The translations under genes and the position numbers were made by a program. Below the pieces are notes generated by a model that saw nothing but the letters and a program-made list of their open reading frames with translations, was not told the origin of the DNA and made no database searches. A stretch of 64,000 nt of DNA from Megalobrama amblycephala (taxonomy: Eukaryota > Chordata > Actinopteri > Cypriniformes > Xenocyprididae): NCBI RefSeq assembly GCF_018812025.1, contig NC_063063.1:2038001-2102000 (forward strand), in the 5' to 3' direction. Positions 12,936 through 24,886 of the stretch are shown in pieces. Every line of letters starts with the position of its first letter. The stretch's first letter is position 1.

Positions 12936-13350
12936 ACTGTAAACCCTACCGCCCAAAATAATTAATTGGTTTGAGTAGGGCAAACTCAAAATAAACAAAT
13001 TAGTTCAATCAAATTAACTTTTATGAGTATTTTCTTTTGAGTTCACAGAACTGACACCTTTTAAGTAATCTGAATTGTTTAATTGTTTTGAGTTTTATGA
13101 ACTTGTTTCTTTTAATTTAGACAAACTTAGTTTTACCTGAAACTGGGCTGGGATTTCTATTTCCCAGCATGCTTTTCCATGACACTCAAAAGGGAGAATA
13201 AATACTAAAATTAAGTTTTAGTTCTCAAAATGCTCTGAAATTTCAAGTTAGGAGTAATTAAAATTAAAAATTGACATCTGACAGTTTTGCTTACTTAAAC
13301 TTTGAATTTCTTAACTTAAAAAAAAAAAATGTATGTAACTGATTACCTCA
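12936..13350. mobile_element. MITE (CACTGTAAA-type end) inserted in R1
   Basis: Starts CACTGTAAACCCTACCGCC inside R1. The interior carries CCCAGCATGCTTTT, like the motif in the copy near 47,806. A right terminal repeat is not visible because the segment runs into a TTA microsatellite. Its presence is supported by the uninterrupted R1 copy elsewhere. Confidence 0.6.

Positions 13351-13355
<5 letters not shown>

Positions 13356-13392
<37 letters not shown>
13356..13392. repeat. (TTA)n microsatellite
   Basis: About 12 TTA units at the right junction of the insertion in R1. The uninterrupted R1 copy has ATTATTATC at the matching place, so the array may have grown from that seed. Confidence 0.9.
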
Positions 13393-14172
13393 TTATTTTT
13401 TATTTTGCTAACTTGAAGAAATGTTTCTTGAGCAGCAAATCATCATATTAGAATGATTTCTGAAGGATCATGTGACACTGAAGACTGGAGTAATGATGCT
13501 GAAAATTCAGCTTTGATCACAGGAATAAATTACAATTTACTATATACAAAAAAAGTACTTTAAATAAAAATAACATTTTACAATATTACTGTTTTTACTG
13601 TATTTTTGATCAAATAAATGCAGCCTTGGTGAGCAGAAAAGACTTCTTTCAAAAACATTAAAAATGGACATCATGCATAAAAGGTTGTGACGCAATATAA
13701 GACAAATGTGTAAAGAAGACTGTAATTTACGGGTAAAGGTCAAAGCGTCACATCACACCCTGAATGGTTCACAATGGCACTGTAGTGGACAACAGGGCGA
13801 AGGTAGGGCGAATGCCACTTAATAGAGCAAGTTGGGACATCTATTTAGATTTGATCTCTGTAAGTAAGAGATTGCACACTTTCAGTCTCAGAGTTCAAGG
13901 AAATTGTATGTTTTTCAAGTTCTAGCCAAATGAAACATGACCTGATATGATTTTTATTTTCTTTCTTTTTTTTTTTCATGGTTAATGTGCCATTTAACAA
14001 GATTTTCGGTGAACTGCTGCTCAACTTTTTTTGTCAAGCACCATCAGCTTCCCAGACTTCTTCTTTAGACATGGTCCCTCTTGTCTGGAGATTTTCTGCA
14101 TGAATGTGTGTATGGGTCAAACACATACGGAAACACACTCACTGACTGGGTTTGGGGTTGATCATTTTAGAG

Positions 14173-14300
14173 CAGTGTTTCTCAAACTTTTTGGTGCCAG
14201 GAACCCCTTTATAGGAAGGAAAAATATCCAAGGACCCCCTCATAATTATAACAGTGATTAAACCCGAAGTTAATGTGGATGGGAGTAATGAACACAATAT
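14173..14300. repeat. hAT-like terminal fragment (CAGTGTTTCTCAAAC)
   Basis: The text CAGTGTTTCTCAAACTTTTT followed by CCAGGAACCCC resembles ends of Charlie-type hAT families that I recall. The opposite end and a target duplication are not visible, so this is a fragment at best. Confidence 0.4.
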
Positions 14301-14913
14301 GCTTGTTTTATTGGTGCAAATGCCCCCATCTGTAAATATGAACTTTTTTATAATACAGCAGCACCACGTCAAGCTTAAGCTGTTGAGAGGGGGGAAAAAA
14401 TGATCAGTCACATTTTCCTACATTCAAAGATAATGTAAAATACCAGTAAATAAAACAAGATGACGTTTATTTTATAATAGCCTATAGAATAAACATAAAT
14501 TATATTGGCATACAACATTTAACTTAAAGCCTAAACGAAAAGTCTGAGGCCATATTGAAAAATCTGTGATTTCTTGTTTCATTTAAAGTTTTATTATTGA
14601 AGGGGACCTATTATGCCCCTTTTTACAAGCTATAATACTGTATAAGTCTCAGGTGTCCGCAGACTGTACTTCTGAAATTTCAGCTCAAAATACCCCACAG
14701 ATCATTTACTATACCGTGTTGTAAATGGCTATTTTTGAGAGGAAGGAAAAACTTGCTGTTTTTGTGCATGTGTCTTTAAATGCAAATGAGCTTCTGCTCC
14801 CCACTGCCACCTTCCAGAAGAGGGCGGAGCCTACATCTGTTTGGTTTTGATTTTCATCTATATCGCGGTCACGCTCACGTGACATTGCAGTTCTTCATTA
14901 TCATGAAAGTTAA

Positions 14914-15598
14914 AGGTGCCATCGAATATTTTTTCACAAGATATAATATAAGTCTAAGCTGTCCCCTGAATGTGTCTGTGAAGTTTCAGCTCAAAATACC
15001 CCATAGATTTTTTTTAAATTAATTTTTTTAACTGCCTATTTTGGGGCATAATTAGAAATGCGCCGATTCAGGCTGCGGCCCCTTTAAATCGCGCGCTCCC
15101 TGCCCCCAGAGCTCGCGCTTGCCTTAAACAGTGCATAAACAAAGTTTACACAGCTAATATAACCCTCAAAATGGATCTTTACAAAGTGTTCGTCATGCCT
15201 ACTGCGTGCATGCGTCGGATTATGTGAGTATAGTATTTATTTGGATGTTTACATTTGATTCTGAATGAATTTGAGGCTGTGATCCGTGGCTAACGGCTAA
15301 TGCTACACTGTTGGAGAGATTTATAAAGAATGATGTTGTGTTTATGAATTATACAGACCGATTATGGGCTGGCATATGCAAATATTGGGGGCGTACATAT
15401 TAATGATCCCAACTGTTACGTAACAGTCGGTGTTATGTTGAGATTCGCCTGTTTTTCTGAGGTCTTTTAAACAAATGAGATTTATATAAGAAGGAGGAAA
15501 CAATGGTGTTTGAGACTCACTGTATGTCATTTCCATGTACTGAACTCTTGTTATTCAACTATGCCAAGATAAATTCAATTTTAAATTTTAGGGCACCT
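14914..15598. mobile_element. TTAA-flanked element, AGGTGCC family (685 bp)
   Basis: TTAA at 14,910-14,913 and 15,599-15,602. Ends are AGGTGCCATCGAAT and, inverted, AGGTGCCCTAAAAT. The interior contains text related to its host (GTCTGTGAAGTTTCAGCTCAAAATACCCC-like phrases occur in both), so the two families may share ancestry. No coding frame of note. Confidence 0.65.
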
Positions 15599-15749
15599 TT
15601 AATTATCTCCATATCAGTCCAAACTTCTGATATATGGTTTTCTAAGAGCACACATCCGAACCACACACACAGAAGGCTAACTGTCAGACGGCACATCCCA
15701 TGATTTTAAAAACTAAACTAAGCCCTTTTTCACGTCTTATTGCACTTAA

Positions 15750-16343
15750 AGTGTTAGTTCATCCAAAAATGAAAATGTCATTAATTACTCACCCTCATGT
15801 CATTCCACACCTGTAAGGCCTTCATTCATCTTCAAAACACAAATTAAGATATTTTTGTTGAAATCCGATGGCTCAGTGAGGCCTGCATTTCCTCTCTCAA
15901 GATCCATAAAGGTACTAAAAAAATATTTAAAACAGTTCATGCGAGTTTAGTAGTTCTACCTTAATATTATAAAGCGACGAGAATATTTTTGTGCACCAAA
16001 AAACCAAAATGACAACTTTTCAACAATATAGCGATGGGCCGATTACAAAACACTGCTTCGGAGCTTTACGAATCGAATCAGTGACTCGGAGCGCCAAAGT
16101 CACGTGATTTCAGCAGTTTAGCCGTTTGATAGGAGATCCGAATCACTGATTCGATTCGTAAAGCTCCTTTATGGATCTTGAGAGAGGAAATGTCATTGCT
16201 TTGAATGCAGGCCTCACTGAGCCATCGGATTTCATCAGAAATATCTTAATTTGTGTTCCGAAGATGAATGAAGGCCTTGTGTAGAACGACATGAGGGTGC
16301 GTAATAAATGACTTTATTTTAATTTTTTGGGTGAACTAACCCT
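15750..16343. mobile_element. TTAA-flanked MITE, GTTAGTTCA family, long copy (594 bp)
   Basis: TTAA at 15,746-15,749 and 16,344-16,347. Very long imperfect terminal inverted repeats: ACTCACCCTCATGTCATTCC near the left end reappears inverted as an ACGACATGAGGGTG phrase near the right. A shorter relative is at 40,108-40,370. The centre holds a second inverted pair (GATTCGTAAAGCTCC and its complement at about 16,060 and 16,155), so the whole element could fold back. Confidence 0.75.
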
Positions 16344-16909
16344 TTAAACTGTCAAATACACACAAGGTAATGTCAAAAACACACAAAGTTCACAAACACA
16401 GTCAGTTATGTCTGTGAATGTAAACAGCAAGTAAAGTAATCACATGTGTATATTGGATATGTGTATTAAAATTAAAGCAGCGTAACTGCTATTGCTAAAA
16501 AAATAAAAAGTGACCTATATATGCTGTTAATATGAAACACAACAAAATGAAAACAGAAAATCACTCACTGCTCTTGACTGAATAACTTTAGTAGCTTTAA
16601 TAAGAATACATTTCATACTTGAATGCTGCTGGCGAGGAAATAAAAATGGTGGACTGTGTACAGCTCACTCAGGGCGGGGTCTATGCTAGTAGGGCAGAGT
16701 TTGTCAGCAGTCGTGGGCGGGGCCTAAGCAATGTGACATCACATTACAGAAACTGCAAACGGCTTATTCTGAGACACCGTTTATGATTTATGGAGAAGGA
16801 GTGGGTGAATTTTTATCATTAGAGGGTGGTTGTGCACACACACTGCCGACACGCATTTATGTTCAAACAGCATGTAAAAGTGAATTTTGCATAATAGGTT
16901 CCCCTTAAT

Positions 16910-17890
16910 GTCAACTTTTCACTGAAAATAGTATGCTGAAAATATTAATAGTAATGAAAAGACAAATTAAAAGAAAAAAATGTTCTAGTGGTCTTAGAAG
17001 TTTAAACAGTATATATCATAGGCCTGAGTTGCTGTGTTGAAATCTTGTAAAAATATGAAAAGTTTACACTTTAGATGTGCTGCATATACTGTTTACATAA
17101 GACTCTTAAGAGTAATCCATCAATCACGTAAAGCAGGTGAGGAGAGCTTGATATCTGATAATTCAGTTTAGATATGAGCACTCCTCCCGAGCCGCAAAAA
17201 AGACCTGCATTCATAAGCATCTCCTTTTTTTCCATAATCCTAAAGCGTGCCTCTTATACTTATGCTATTGCCAAAGAGACCATGAGGGAAACCCCTGCTG
17301 CTGATATTTATACTTTCCAATTTACCTCTGAAATTTATTAGCTCTTTCTGGATTTGAATCATTTGGACAGTTAATAACCCAGATAATACGCAAATAATTT
17401 CAGAGAATTATCTGGGTCACCTGGACATCACGTTATAAATACGTTTAATAATTTTCAGCTGTGCTTTGCATTTGATTGGCTGACAATAACAATCATTGGT
17501 CATACGCTTATATGCTATTATTTGTTTTTTCTTCATAAGATGATATTCTAAGAGGAATTATAACAGCCCATAATGCATTTCTGCTGTATTAATTCCTCCG
17601 TATTTATGATCCCGAAAAGCGGAAAGGTAGTGTTTTTGGCACACGTCTTCGGCGCGTCGCATGTGGCAGCGTGTGAGTTGTCATGACGTGGTTTGTTCAG
17701 TTCACTGCTCACATACTAAACCGTATTAGACACCCTATAAATCGTGCTGCCCCAAGAAAGCAAACAGTAATCGTGATACATGGCTGACTGATGAATGAAT
17801 GACTGAACGTAAGAGGAGAGGATTATGGGTAAAAGGGTGGAGGTGATATGGAAGGGTGGTGCGCTAGCATTCGAGTGTCAGAAAACCCTC
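16910..17890. other. Non-genic stretch
   Basis: No gene, RNA gene or confident repeat. The text is AT-rich with ordinary complexity. Confidence 0.4.
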
Positions 17891-18345
17891 ACTAGGAGTT
17901 AACAGGGGTGTTTTTAAAAGACGCAAATAGGGAGCGATGGCGGATGGAAAGAATTCTGTCTCTACCTGCTCGGTAATGAGCAAAAATTAGTTTTTGGCCT
18001 CTGGGAACTGGCAGTGGAATCAAGAGACGCTTCTCAGGGCTGCAAAGACTGTTTTTTCTCAAAATAAAATAACAGAAATGTAACCTTCCAATTAATTCCA
18101 ATTTACATATCCCCGGCTCCAGTTTCCATCTGGGAGACGTCATCGCCATAGCCTTCGTTTGATTAGCTAATTAATAATTCCCTCGGTGCTGCAATTAATT
18201 TGAAATTAGCCAAACAGATGGGCTGCACAGGAGTACGAGTGCTCGGCGTTTTGACAGCTTTCTTCTGGGTAAAAATGTAAGAGGCCCGAATGCACTGGCG
18301 CACAAAGCGGCACGGTGGCCAGCGGAGGAGTGTTCCCTTCTCTCG
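17890..18345. promoter_or_regulatory. Candidate conserved enhancer-like block
   Basis: A stretch of higher complexity, free of the recognised repeats. It holds a cluster of homeodomain-type cores in close spacing (CCAATTAATTCC, GATTAGCTAATTAATAATTCC, GCAATTAATTTGAAATTAGCC), a CACGTC/GACGTC-like site and a CAGATG E-box-like site. The 85-codon minus-strand frame at 17,892-18,149 resembles no protein I know. The call is inference from composition; no alignment could be made. Confidence 0.3.
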
Positions 18346-18623
18346 TCTGTGAAGCTCAGTGGTAAAAACTGCCAGAGATTAGTGCAGTTTGTTTGCTTTT
18401 TCGTGTCATTAACGCCGTCATCAGGGCCCTGGCACCGCGGCTTTACGGTTTGTCACCTGCTCCATGCTACGCTCAAACCCAAAAAACCATATGAAGTCAC
18501 TGCTGTAGAACAGTTGGCAGAATCTAGTGCCCTAGTCTGGATGTAGACCAAAGACGTTACCTACAGTGATTCCTAGAGGGTAGCTGGAGAGATTTTTTTA
18601 TGTTAAACATATATATATACAGA

Positions 18624-19865
18624 CACTGAAAAAATAAAAGATTTTTGCTGCTTGTTCAAATTACTTAATTAAAATGAACTAAAGCAACACAATTCCTACA
18701 CATTTTGTCCTAACTTAATTTCATTGTGTTCAGTCCACTTAAATATATCTAATATTGAAGTTTACTTAGTCTGTTTGTGTTGGGATTACATGAATGAATT
18801 TTGTTGCATTAACTAAAAATGGGCGGTGCTTGTTAGTTTCCAGCATGTATTGCATATGGCTGGATCAAGAAAGAAAATGTTTAAAAATGTGATGTTATTT
18901 TATGTGTTTTGCAGTAAGATGAAAACGGGGGATGTTTAATAGTGTTCAGTGTTCACTTATATTGGAATTGACCATTCGCAAAGACCCGCCCCCCTTAGTT
19001 ACTGTTGCTTTGTCCGACAAGCTATGGCGCTGTCACGCCACACAGAGTGAAAAATACATCGCGGAGCAAAGAGGACACTGACAACACATCGACAGACAAG
19101 ACAGAGCAGGTTACTTATGATATTAAACAAAGCCCCTGCTTTCAAACTGTGTAATTTGTAAAGAAATTCGAACAATAAAAAACGTTTTGTGGCTCTTTAA
19201 TGTGTCGTGACAGATCGCTGTAGCGCCTCAGCTCAAGCGGCTCGTAAACCGATCATCTCTTTAATAGTTAATTATAGCATCAAATAAACATGAAAGAACA
19301 TCAGAAGGAATGTTGTTTCAAACGCAGAAAGACGTCAATGCACACCATTTTTCAAGTTCAAGTCCACCGAGGTTAATCTTCTAACTCCTGACTGCTTTGT
19401 CGGACAAAATTGCGGATTCGGTGTTATGATTGGTTAGATCGCTTGTCAATCAAACCCCTGGCGAAGGGTCAATTATTAGAATGTTTTAAATTTCACTGGG
19501 TTACCATTGTAGAGAAGAGTGGAGCATTTGCTTATGTAGACTGGTGCTTCACATTCGATTCCTGCTTTGCGCTGAAAGCTAAAATTTAACATGTTAGTGT
19601 GTGCACTATTGAAACTAATAGGCTGTTGACTACTTTATACCTTATACAGTCTAATGATTCAGTCACATAACACATAAATGAAGTTGAATTGAAAGAACAT
19701 ATCGGATGGATGAATGAATGAATGATTTGGATGAATGAATCATGAATCAATGAACCTCACAAAATTCACTTTGAGACTACTTAATTTTGGTCACTTAAAA
19801 TTACTTAATTTAATAAATCTTGTTGAAGTTACATTAACAAATTATATTTGTGTAACTTAATTGAT
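18624..19865. mobile_element. Degenerate CACTGAAAAAAT-type MITE with nested insertion
   Basis: A left end CACTGAAAAAATAAAAG and interior text such as AGTTTCCAGCATGTATTGCA resemble the other CACTNNAAAAA-type copies. The right end is not clear, and a TA microsatellite follows. A separate element (18,966-19,474) interrupts it. Confidence 0.4.
18966..19474. mobile_element. MITE with AATTGACC ends (509 bp)
   Basis: Left end AATTGACCATTCGC and right end GCGAAGGGTCAATT are inverted repeats with one mismatch. The interior is GC-richer than its surroundings. It also contains TTTGTCCGACAAG at the left and TTTGTCGGACAAAATTG at the right, a second inverted pair. The target duplication could not be resolved. 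No coding frame. Confidence 0.55.
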
Positions 19866-19908
19866 TCATGTGGGACAGATGCACACTATTAAATTATGTA
19901 AATGTAAC

Positions 19909-19912
<4 letters not shown>

Positions 19913-19984
<72 letters not shown>
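19913..19984. repeat. (TA)n microsatellite, 36 units
   Basis: Uninterrupted alternating TA over 72 bases. Confidence 0.97.
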
Positions 19985-19985
<1 letters not shown>

Positions 19986-21095
19986 TAGATTTATTTAAAA
20001 AAAGAAATATAATCAGAAAGATAATATTTTTAGGTGCTAAAATAACAATTAACATAACAATTATTTTAATAATATCATTAAATTAATATCATTAAATTAA
20101 TTAATTCAATAATGTTAAACTAATATTTAAATGATAAAATACTAGATTAAAATAATAATAATAATAATAATTGTTTATATGTTGTTAAAGGTCATTTATA
20201 TTATGTTAATTGTTAAATTTTAGCACCTAAAAATATTATCTTGCTGTATTACTGTGATCTCTCTCCTTTTAAATATAATTATTATTTTGTTTACTTATTA
20301 ATTATTTAGTTTTTGACACCAACCAACCAAATCCATTTTATCTTGAACTCCATTTTAACTTAAACTATAACTAAAATTATTTACTTAAACCATGACTACA
20401 ATTCTTTTGCTTTTTAATTACTTATTTGTTTATTGATTTTTACTGTTTTTGTAAAATAAAAAATAAATAAACCAATTTTAACCTAAATTTAATGTAAACT
20501 TTAATTATTTACTTAATCTGTGAATGAAATGATTGATTTATTTTACCATTTTGTCATGAAAATAGGCTGACATTACATAAAACAACCAACCAACCAAACA
20601 AACAAATTAATAAAAGAAAGAAATTTTAGATTAAATTTAAGTTATATACCTAAACTATAACTAAAATTTACTTAAATTCTGTTCTTAAGCTTACATTTGT
20701 AACTAAATTTGAACTTAAATCACAAGTGAATGCATTTATGAGTAATTTGCAGTATTTAGAGTGAAAAACTATATTCATGTTGTGATAAAATATGATAAAA
20801 GTATACAACAGGACTTGATTTATAGAATCTGGAATTGATTGGAATGTGGAAAAATGGGCATTACATAACAAAATGAAGCCAGAGCCAATGTGAATTTACT
20901 TAATGCCTAAATAGCTATCTGGCTATTGGGTAACATGTTTCTGTCATAAGGGATGCCAGTGCAAAAGGAAAGCTGTTTCCGACAATTTACTGAACTTTTC
21001 ATTTTTTTATTTTTTTATTTTTTTAAGGAACAACATGCAAAGATGAATCATTCACAGTAAGACCAGCATTAGGAAAATATAGAGGTTCAATTTTG
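19985..21095. other. AT-rich DNA without a gene
   Basis: Very AT-rich text with many TTAAAT and AAATTA phrases and short AAT runs (about 20,151-20,172). No gene or defined element. Confidence 0.5.
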
Positions 21096-21119
21096 AAAAA
21101 AAAAAAAAAAAAAAAAAAA
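21096..21119. repeat. Poly-A tract (24 A)
   Basis: An uninterrupted A run. Nothing upstream looks like a retroposed transcript, so it is recorded only as low complexity. Confidence 0.9.
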
Positions 21120-21905
21120 GTTAAAGGGAACACACTGAAGATTTGATGCCGATGAAGGGGCCGTGATGCAAAAAAGGTAAAGAAACGATGCCCCAGAGCA
21201 ACAAAGCATCTGTTAACTATAACCCACTCCAATTTAACATCGATTTCGGATTTGGCATTGGAAATCGTATTTCAAATCATCATCAGCTCTTCCGTGTTGG
21301 ACGGACTGGCAGTGCCAAACAAGGGAGTCTCAGCAGACCTACCAAGAGCCTCAATAACACGGACAATTCTTCTTCCCCTTCTGACAGTTTCAAACGGCAG
21401 AGTCGCCTCACTTTATTACAAAACCGTGAGTGATGGCAGAGCGCATTAGCCTCCAAACGGCTGCAATTACCACCGTGCAATTAGCACCAATCAAAATTAA
21501 AGCAGTGGTGCAATTACACAAGCAGATGCCCGTGAGTCATGCTGCTTTAACAGGATGAGCGATGGACGACTTGTTGCTGGATAAGGGTGGTAACGTTGAC
21601 TGCGTTAACCCAGAGCGGGCTCTCGTGTGTGGTACTCGGCCCGGGTCGTCGCTGGCGTGTGGGCCGTAATTGGTCAAATCCCTCCCCGTAGAAGCTGCAG
21701 GTCACATTCGGCACAGGTGCCTCCCAAAATCCCTTTGTTTGGGACTGTGTACCGCCGACTCTCGCTAGGCCCCTGCGCTAAGCCTGGCGGCTGAGCCGGC
21801 GCTAGTTGGTTGTTTGAATAAAACCAAGGGTAAATATTGTCTGAGACCAAGTCAACACTTGTGTCATGCATTTTCAATTTGGCGTTCAATTAAGTCCATT
21901 TATTT
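21120..21905. promoter_or_regulatory. Candidate conserved enhancer-like block
   Basis: The longest stretch in the window with high complexity, balanced GC and no recognised repeat. It has clustered homeodomain-type cores (CTGCAATTACC, GTGCAATTAGCACC, GGTGCAATTACAC), GTAATTGG and a CAATTAAG site. Several short frames overlap on both strands (81 codons at 21,188-21,433, for example) but none resembles a protein family. The combination suggests a vertebrate conserved non-coding element near a developmental gene; this is inference. Confidence 0.35.
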
Positions 21906-22317
21906 TTTCCCCTTTCCTAAGGGGGAAAGAAAAACAGGCTTTGCTGAGGCCGGAGAGATTTGGTGAGGCTAATGAAGGTGCCAGATACTCAAAGCACTCA
22001 TTTAATGGCCACTTCTTGCTCTCGAGATTTAGAGAACAACAGTGATGACTCGATTAATACTTTTAAACCCATTTTTACTGTATTACCTTTGGAAATAAGC
22101 TTCTTAAGTCACCTTTCCTAGTGGATAATAACTTTGATTGGTTAAACACTAGGATACATGTGGGTTACCTCTGCTCTTAAAGGGACAGTTCATCAAAAAA
22201 TAAAACAAATAAAAAATAATAATGTCATCATTTACTCACTTTCCAAATTACCTTCCCTTGTGGAAAGATGTGCACTTTAGCATACTTAAAAAATAAAATA
22301 AAAAAATAATAATAATT

Positions 22318-22336
22318 AATAAAAAAAAAAAAAAAA
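22318..22336. repeat. Poly-A tract
   Basis: Low-complexity A run inside the TTAA element at 22,181-23,187. Confidence 0.8.
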
Positions 22337-22404
22337 TACAGGAATAATATACTTCAAAAGAACACTGCAGGCCATAAGTTCGGAATTATTATGATTATTT
22401 TTTT

Positions 22405-22620
22405 AATATTTTTTGAAAGAAGTCTCTTATTCTCACCAAGGCTGCATTTATTTGATAAATGCAGCTTTTCCATCACAGGAATAAATTAAATTTTAAAATA
22501 TATTAAAATAGAAAACAGTTATTTTAAACTAAAATTATTTTACAATATAACTATTTTTGCTGTATGTTTGATCAAATAAATACAGCCTTGGTGAGCAGAA
22601 GAGACTTTTTTCAATAACAT
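22405..22620. repeat. Fold-back pair of R1 ends
   Basis: The R1 end phrase appears twice in opposite orientation: GAAGTCTCTTATTCTCACCAAGGC at the left and, inverted, GCCTTGGTGAGCAGAAGAGAC at the right, with about 150 bp between. The two could pair into a hairpin. The other R1 copies in this window carry this phrase only once. Confidence 0.65.
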
Positions 22621-22813
22621 TTTTAAAAAATCTTAATTATTCCAAACTTTTGACCAAGTGACAATCGACTGTAATGTTTTCAGACACTTAATTGCATGTC
22701 ATTTACAATTAAATGAAAAAGAATTATAATTTTAAATGATTTTAAATTAAATTAGTTAGTGCTTTTTTGATACGCTTTCGTAGGACTTTATATGTAATTT
22801 CATAATTACTTTG

Positions 22814-23014
22814 GTCACACTTTATTAATTACTGCTTATTAATAGTTAGTAAGGTAGTTGTTAAGTTTATGCATTGGGTAGGATTATGGGATGTAGAATA
22901 TGGTCATGAATAAGCCATTAATATGTGCTTTATAAGTACTAATAAACAACCAATATCCTAGTAACATGCATAACTAGTTAATAGTAAGAATTGGACCATA
23001 AACTAAAGTGTTAC
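22814..23014. mobile_element. MITE with TAACACTTTA-like ends
   Basis: Left end TCACACTTTATT and right end AACTAAAGTGTTA are near-perfect inverted repeats. Its ends resemble those of the element at 27,424-27,995. It sits inside the TTAA element at 22,181-23,187. Confidence 0.55.
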
Positions 23015-23191
23015 AATTACTTCTATTAGAATTTACTAACAATGGGAACCAAAACTGTTTGATTACCAACATTCTTTACAATATATCTTTTTTATGTTCC
23101 ACAGAACAAAGAATGTCATACAGGTTTGGAATGACATAAGGGTGAGTAAATTATGAGAGGATTTTCATGTTAAGGTGGACTATCCCTTTAA

Positions 23192-24230
23192 GACTGAATA
23201 TACATGACAGTCTGTTTTGGATTAAAGCATCTGCTAAGTGACTAAATGTAAAACTCAAAGGCTGGCTGGGAGCCAGTTGCTGCATTATCCCTACAGTTTC
23301 ACCTTATGGCCACAAGAGGGGGCAATTGAAGGACCCATTCAGACAGAAACCACAGCTTTATGAGGTTGCCAAAGACCACAGTAACTTGAAAAAGCACAAC
23401 TTCAATTCTCTGCATCATGTAACACCTTTCTTGTCCACATCTTACTCACTGCCTTGTGTTTAACACGATCCTCAGTGCGACGATTGCAGTTGGCCAAGGT
23501 TTTGTCAGTGTTTAGTGTGTTCGGTGGCTGTCACTCAGCCAGTTTTCTCATGTATTCAGTTCTGATTTGCATCCAGCCATTTCTAGTGTCCTTTTCACCA
23601 TGCTTGACTTACATGTAAGCAACCATGACATTGCATTTATACATCACATGCTATCAAGTCAAAACTAACCGCTGTGCCAGTCAAAACAAGCTTCCGTGAT
23701 TGATTAGTCCTGCCTGACTTGAAGTCCATGACGTACCGCGGTAAGCATGCCAGATTCATTTGTGAGTCAGCGCCGCACGACCACCTTCACGTTCCGTCAA
23801 TGAGCTCTAATTTAGCAGACAAATTTCTCTCAGCAAAGACCCAGTAAACAGAATTTGAAGAATTACACACAAAGGCGTTTGGCAGATTGTGACACAACAA
23901 TTGTATATAGTTGAAGTACAGACAAAAATAAGCAATGGTTGGAAATGCTAGGTCAGGGGCGCAGGAACCGTTTCAAATGGGGACACATTAAGACATTACG
24001 TCCATGGAAAGTAATGATTATCTCTCCAAAAGTGTTTGTAAGGGATGTGAAGGGAAATCTGTCCTCTTAGTTATAATTGCTACGGCGCTGCGGACATGCA
24101 TACTATAGGAAATATAGAACAAGGCATCCTTGTGTGTGTGTGTGTACATATATATTGACATTAACTCAAAGTTTCCAAAGTTATTAGCCACTCAGCATTT
24201 TCACAGGCCAAAATTTTGACATCGATACCA

Positions 24231-24232
<2 letters not shown>
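23192..24232. other. Non-genic stretch
   Basis: Ordinary complexity with no gene, RNA gene or confident element. Confidence 0.4.

Positions 24233-24281
<49 letters not shown>
24233..24281. repeat. (AAT)n microsatellite
   Basis: About 16 AAT units without interruption. Confidence 0.95.
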
Positions 24282-24653
24282 TCTCATAAAATATTAGGCT
24301 GCTGTCACTTTAAGACCTGATGCACGGATCAATTATACTGTTACACATGCATTTTCTTTCTCAACTATTTGTGTTCACTTAAAACATAACTGACTGTGTT
24401 TACGTGAATACTCGCCAAGACCGGCATTTTGACATTATTTTGTGTGTATTTGACTATTTAAATGCAATTAGTAATGAAAAAGAACTAAATTTAGTACTCA
24501 GGCAGCTTTATGTGCGCAAACTTTGGTTGTGAGCACAAAACCAGCTGGAATGAGTAAAATTATGCACAATACACACAATACACCACAGTGAAATTCAAGC
24601 CCTGTGACACCAATAATATTCATCCGGAGCAAATGAAACAAATGAGTGAGGGG

Positions 24654-24655
<2 letters not shown>

Positions 24656-24729
<74 letters not shown>
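24656..24729. repeat. (GT)n plus (TA)n compound microsatellite
   Basis: About 30 GT units run straight into about six TA units. Long open frames on both strands across this place are caused by the repeat and are not coding. Confidence 0.97.
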
Positions 24730-24777
24730 TACACACCAAAGCCATAAAAACACTGGCGAAAATGCAAAATAAATAAG

Positions 24778-24886
<109 letters not shown>

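Larger units (their letters stand above)
12740..13663 (-). repeat. Interspersed repeat R1, interrupted copy
   Basis: Two halves of one repeat in reverse orientation: 12,740-12,935 and about 13,417-13,663. They match the forward copy at 54,213-55,103, sharing for example TTGATCAAAAGTGACAGTAA-type text and the end phrase GCAGCCTTGGTGAGCAGAA. The break falls after TTTTCAACAC, where the other copy is continuous, so a later insertion lies between the halves. Class unknown to me, though it is a very common cyprinid repeat as I recall. Confidence 0.75.
14602..16904. mobile_element. Older inverted-repeat element hosting two insertions
   Basis: Left end GGGGACCTATTATGC (from 14,602) and right end GCATAATAGGTTCCCC (to 16,904) are inverted repeats with one difference. 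Flanks are TGAA at the left and TTAA at the right, compatible with a decayed TTAA target. Two complete elements (14,914-15,598 and 15,750-16,343) lie inside; without them the element would be about 1 kb. No coding capacity seen. Confidence 0.7.
22181..23187. mobile_element. TTAA-flanked element with internal insertions (1,007 bp)
   Basis: TTAA at 22,177-22,180 and 23,188-23,191. Ends are AGGGACAGTTCATC and, inverted, AGGGATAGTCCACC. Near the right end is GAATGACATAAGGGTGAGTAAA, the usual subterminal phrase of this group, and TCATTTACTCAC stands near the left. Two other repeats lie inside (22,405-22,620 and 22,814-23,014), which explains its length. Confidence 0.65.
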
